Assembly (NCBI GenBank): GCA_963556255.1
Contig: OY744605.1
Span: forward strand, 43,044,335 to 43,108,334
DNA length: 64,000 nt
Reading direction: 5' to 3'
Source: Allolobophora icterica
Taxonomy: Eukaryota; Annelida; Clitellata; Crassiclitellata; Lumbricidae
Both the position numbers and the translations under genes were made by a program. The notes under the pieces were generated by a model. The model made no database searches, was not told where the DNA came from, and saw only the letters and a list, made by a program, of their open reading frames with translations. This document shows, one piece after another, positions 61,159-64,000 of this stretch (positions within the stretch are counted from its first letter, which is position 1; each line of letters begins with the position of its first letter).

Positions 61159-63733
61159 ATGACTAGTTTGGGGCGGTCACCCAGCATTGAGTTCGATCAC
61201 AACTGGGGTGACAGTGCAGAGTGCCTGACTCTGGACTTCGGCCCATTTGAAACTGTCCACAAATGGAAGCGTATGCCATCTTGTGACGAGTTTGTTGGAG
61301 CAAGGTCAGTTAACTTTGTCATTCTGCTTCATGTGTAGTAACCTCTGGAAAATATGTGTGACTGTGCCTGGGAAAACTCTCACAAAGTAAAAAAGTCAGA
61401 ATTAGGTTTTAGGCTGGTATTGCTGAATAATTTGATGGTTCTGTCACAAATACTATAAAGTTACAGTCTTATAAAAGATGTTGGTAGACTTGGACTGTAA
61501 ATGACTCCCTGGAGGCCCAGGGTCCTATTTGAAGGGTTGCACTGGGATGTTGAATTCAAAACCCAAAACCTAGCCGAAGACGTGCAATGAGTTAAGCTGA
61601 TAGTGGAGTCATGGACTTGTAGATTAATAACGAGCAGTTGTCTGTCTTCTGTCTGTGGATTCATTCTGTTGTTGTGACACTCTATGAGCAAATTGCTAGG
61701 GCTCTGTGAAAAATTTCGTCCTTCACAGACTCAGTGTCAGAAGGATCCCAGCATGGCATCTTCTATCGTTTGGTGTTAGGTTCATGTGTGGTGAGCCTCG
61801 TCACCTGTTATGGCTCATCTTCAAAGCTGTTTAATCTAATTTTAAGTGCATTATATTAACCAGCAAATTTGAATTAGTATTGGTTAACAGCACAAGGTGA
61901 TTGGTTAACTATAGCAGCAGTTCTCATTTCTCATTATTTTTGATGTATTTGAATTTTGTAGACGAAGCAAGCACACGATCATTGCATACAAAGATGACTT
62001 GTACGTTTTTGGTGGAGATAATGGGTATGTTTGCAAGTTCTGATAATGTTTGCAGAATTGCTTCTTCTGAAAGCAGAAGCTGTCCTTAATGATGTTACAG
62101 TCTTAAAGTTTTCCTTTCTATTCTGCCCGTCTTGGTGCATTTCAATTTATTTTGCACTTATACACTTGGCCTCTTGTTTTCTCAGCAGATGCTGTTCAGT
62201 TATAGGTCCTCTGTATAGGTGGAGTACTCTTCATCTTTCTTCTGTCGTTAGACTAGAGTGTTATATTATCAAATATACTCTGCTTAAGATGAATTGCAGT
62301 AGGTATTGTAATTGTAATCACAGATAGGTTTATATAGCACCTCTTAAAAGAGACTCATCAGTGGCTCACTCGACCTTGAGACATGTTAGTAAACTGAACA
62401 GAAATTCTTGTAAACTCAACCACGGCACCCAGTAGCACAAACTCATACACAATCACCTGTCAAGAATCTAAAGTGCATGTCAGCACACCTGTAATGTAGT
62501 GACAGGCCATGTATGGAGCAATTTTTTCTCATCTGTATTTGTATGTCAGAGACATGCAGTAAGTGAGCAATGGCCTTTCCATACCTGGAAGAGAACCAGC
62601 TTAATGAATTGCCTAAGTCTTGAATAGTATTGCTATAAAGTTGTATGTTTCAGGAAGAGGATGTTAAATGATTTGCTGCGATTTGATGTGAAGGAGAAGT
62701 CATGGGGAAGGTAAGAGCAATTATGACGGATGAAGTCTGAAATTGTGTTCAAATCCTAAGCATCTGTTTTCGTATTCATTGATGCTAGAAGCTATGTTTG
62801 GGTCAAAACAGTGTACATTCAATTGTTCATGTGTTCAGGCTGCTTAAAAAAGATGCTATGTGAACATTTTACAGTAATTTTGGCATCTACAGAATTACCT
62901 TAATAGCTTTGAGCCTCAAGTAATTTTAGTCCTTAAATATCAATCTATGCTGAGGTGACAGGTAGGCCTGACAGTGGGCGCTGAAAGGCCCGGGCATCTG
63001 CCCGAAGAATGGCACCTGAGCCCAGAGTGCATATACTGAAACTCAACCAAAGAAGGATAAAGACTTTAAGCAGATTATGATGCACAGTTGTGTGTTGTTT
63101 ATGAAGCCATGAGGTGGGAGGTCGACAGTTACCAAGCAACAAAGCATGCATAACAGCAAAATTTCTTTAGTCTCTAGGAATCTATACACATTAGTCCACT
63201 GTCGTTTGCAGTAGTGGGACTAATACAGTCCATTGAATGATGACTGTTTTTTTATCCAGTGATGCAGTGGCAGCTTGTTGAGTGCCCTCCCAGATTGGAT
63301 TCGACTACCTGGGCTGTATTTTACAAAAACATTTATACCTCTAGTAACAGAACAGTAGCAGGATTAGGATGTTCTTGAAAGGTTGTCTGTGAAGGTCCAG
63401 ATAAATACTGACATGTCATGTTGATTCAGTATATTTGTACACAATTCTAAAGGTTTTCTAACAAGGCCATTCGTTCAGCTGATTTATATAGTGCCTCTTT
63501 GTGGAGAGTCACAAAAGAAACTGCTCATGGCTGTCTTTTGTTAATGGTTAATTTTACATAAGAGTGGCTGAAAGGCTAAATGTTAGCTACCACTGCTTTC
63601 AGGGTTGACTGTGGTGAATTTAGTGTGACAGTTTCTGCTTTGTTTGTGTGAAGGGCATTCTCAACGGGAACCCCTCCAGCTCCTCGTTACCACCACTCAG
63701 CTGTCATGCTTGATGGCAGTATGTTTATCTTTG
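61159..63733 (+). CDS. LZTR1: LZTR1, leucine-zipper-like transcription regulator 1, first four coding exons
   Basis: LZTR1 is a Kelch-BTB-BACK protein that brings RAS-family GTPases (RIT1, MRAS and others) to CUL3 ubiquitin ligase at internal membranes. Exons: 61159-61304 (with 5' UTR from the acceptor at 61139), 61962-62024, 62654-62710, 63654-63733. Phases agree at every join. The protein starts [20 protein letters not shown] and continues [60 protein letters not shown] and [20 protein letters not shown], then FIFG. This is nearly colinear with the human N-terminus through the first Kelch blade and into the second. The start was chosen because the match begins a few residues after this ATG, although the human protein has a longer N-terminal leader. 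An acceptor just upstream implies a non-coding or alternative first exon. The remaining blades and both BTB domains lie beyond the window. Confidence 0.95.
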
Positions 63734-64000
63734 GTAAGAATCTTTTCTTTAACTTTAGAAGTCATTATGTGCACTTACATTTCACACATGCAACATGTGT
63801 ATGTACATGACCCATTAAAATATGGATATATGATATCTCACACTTGCACTTATGTGTGCACTCATTCAAGCATGCACTTATGCATGCACAATGCACATAC
63901 ACCGGAAACTTGTTATGATTCTACAAGTACCGTGTTATATCATGATTCTGTTATAACAAGGCTGAATTAAAACTTTTTCCTGATGTTCGACATGTGGCCA

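Overview
The window is eukaryotic, almost certainly from an animal. Genes are split by GT-AG introns of 0.2 to 6 kb, the intergenic DNA is AT-rich, and microsatellites and transposons are abundant. Three animal protein-coding genes can be rebuilt from splice sites and reading phase. The species cannot be fixed from sequence alone. A marine invertebrate, perhaps a deuterostome such as an echinoderm or hemichordate, would fit the gene set, the tRNA-derived SINEs and the recurrent AGGCCTA words, but this is inference.

Layout. (1) About 921-38349, + strand: a receptor (membrane) guanylyl cyclase. Twenty exons join without a frame break into 884 codons covering most of the extracellular ligand-binding domain, one membrane span, a kinase-homology domain, a dimerisation helix and a complete cyclase domain. 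The signal peptide and roughly the first 150-200 residues lie outside the window or were not found. (2) 43501-56654, - strand: a CUB/LDL-receptor-class-A membrane receptor with the domain order of LRP3/LRP12 (CUB, 2 LDLa, CUB, 3 LDLa, membrane span, long acidic tail). One exon, the first half of CUB1, was not located. (3) 61159 to beyond the right edge, + strand: the start of LZTR1, the Kelch/BTB substrate adaptor of CUL3 that controls RAS-family turnover. Its first four coding exons are present. The cyclase and LRP genes converge; the LRP and LZTR1 genes diverge. No operon-like or shared-pathway logic links the three.

The introns of the cyclase gene are a transposon graveyard. At least nine short elements have exact or near-exact 8-bp target duplications, most with CA...TG or CAG...CTG ends (hAT-like non-autonomous elements). 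Larger elements include: one with GGGGAGAG ends (4724-6490) that holds a second element holding a third; one with AGGGTA/GGGGCAAAACGCCCC ends (12446-15938) that holds a piggyBac remnant, a CR1-like reverse-transcriptase fragment and a hAT-like element; one with AGGGTGGTCC ends (16449-19529) carrying a broken transposase-like gene of a little-characterised family, with a mariner and a further small element inside it; and the 3' part of an LTR retrotransposon that has an extra zinc-finger ORF after pol (26738-29189). The LRP gene contains an RTE-like retroelement, two SINEs, hAT-like elements and a 17-copy 25-bp satellite. A 439-bp near-perfect palindrome with an 8-bp target duplication lies just upstream of it.

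I found no CRISPR array, bacterial-style operon or convincing new multi-gene system. The most unusual material is the mobile-element content listed in the findings.
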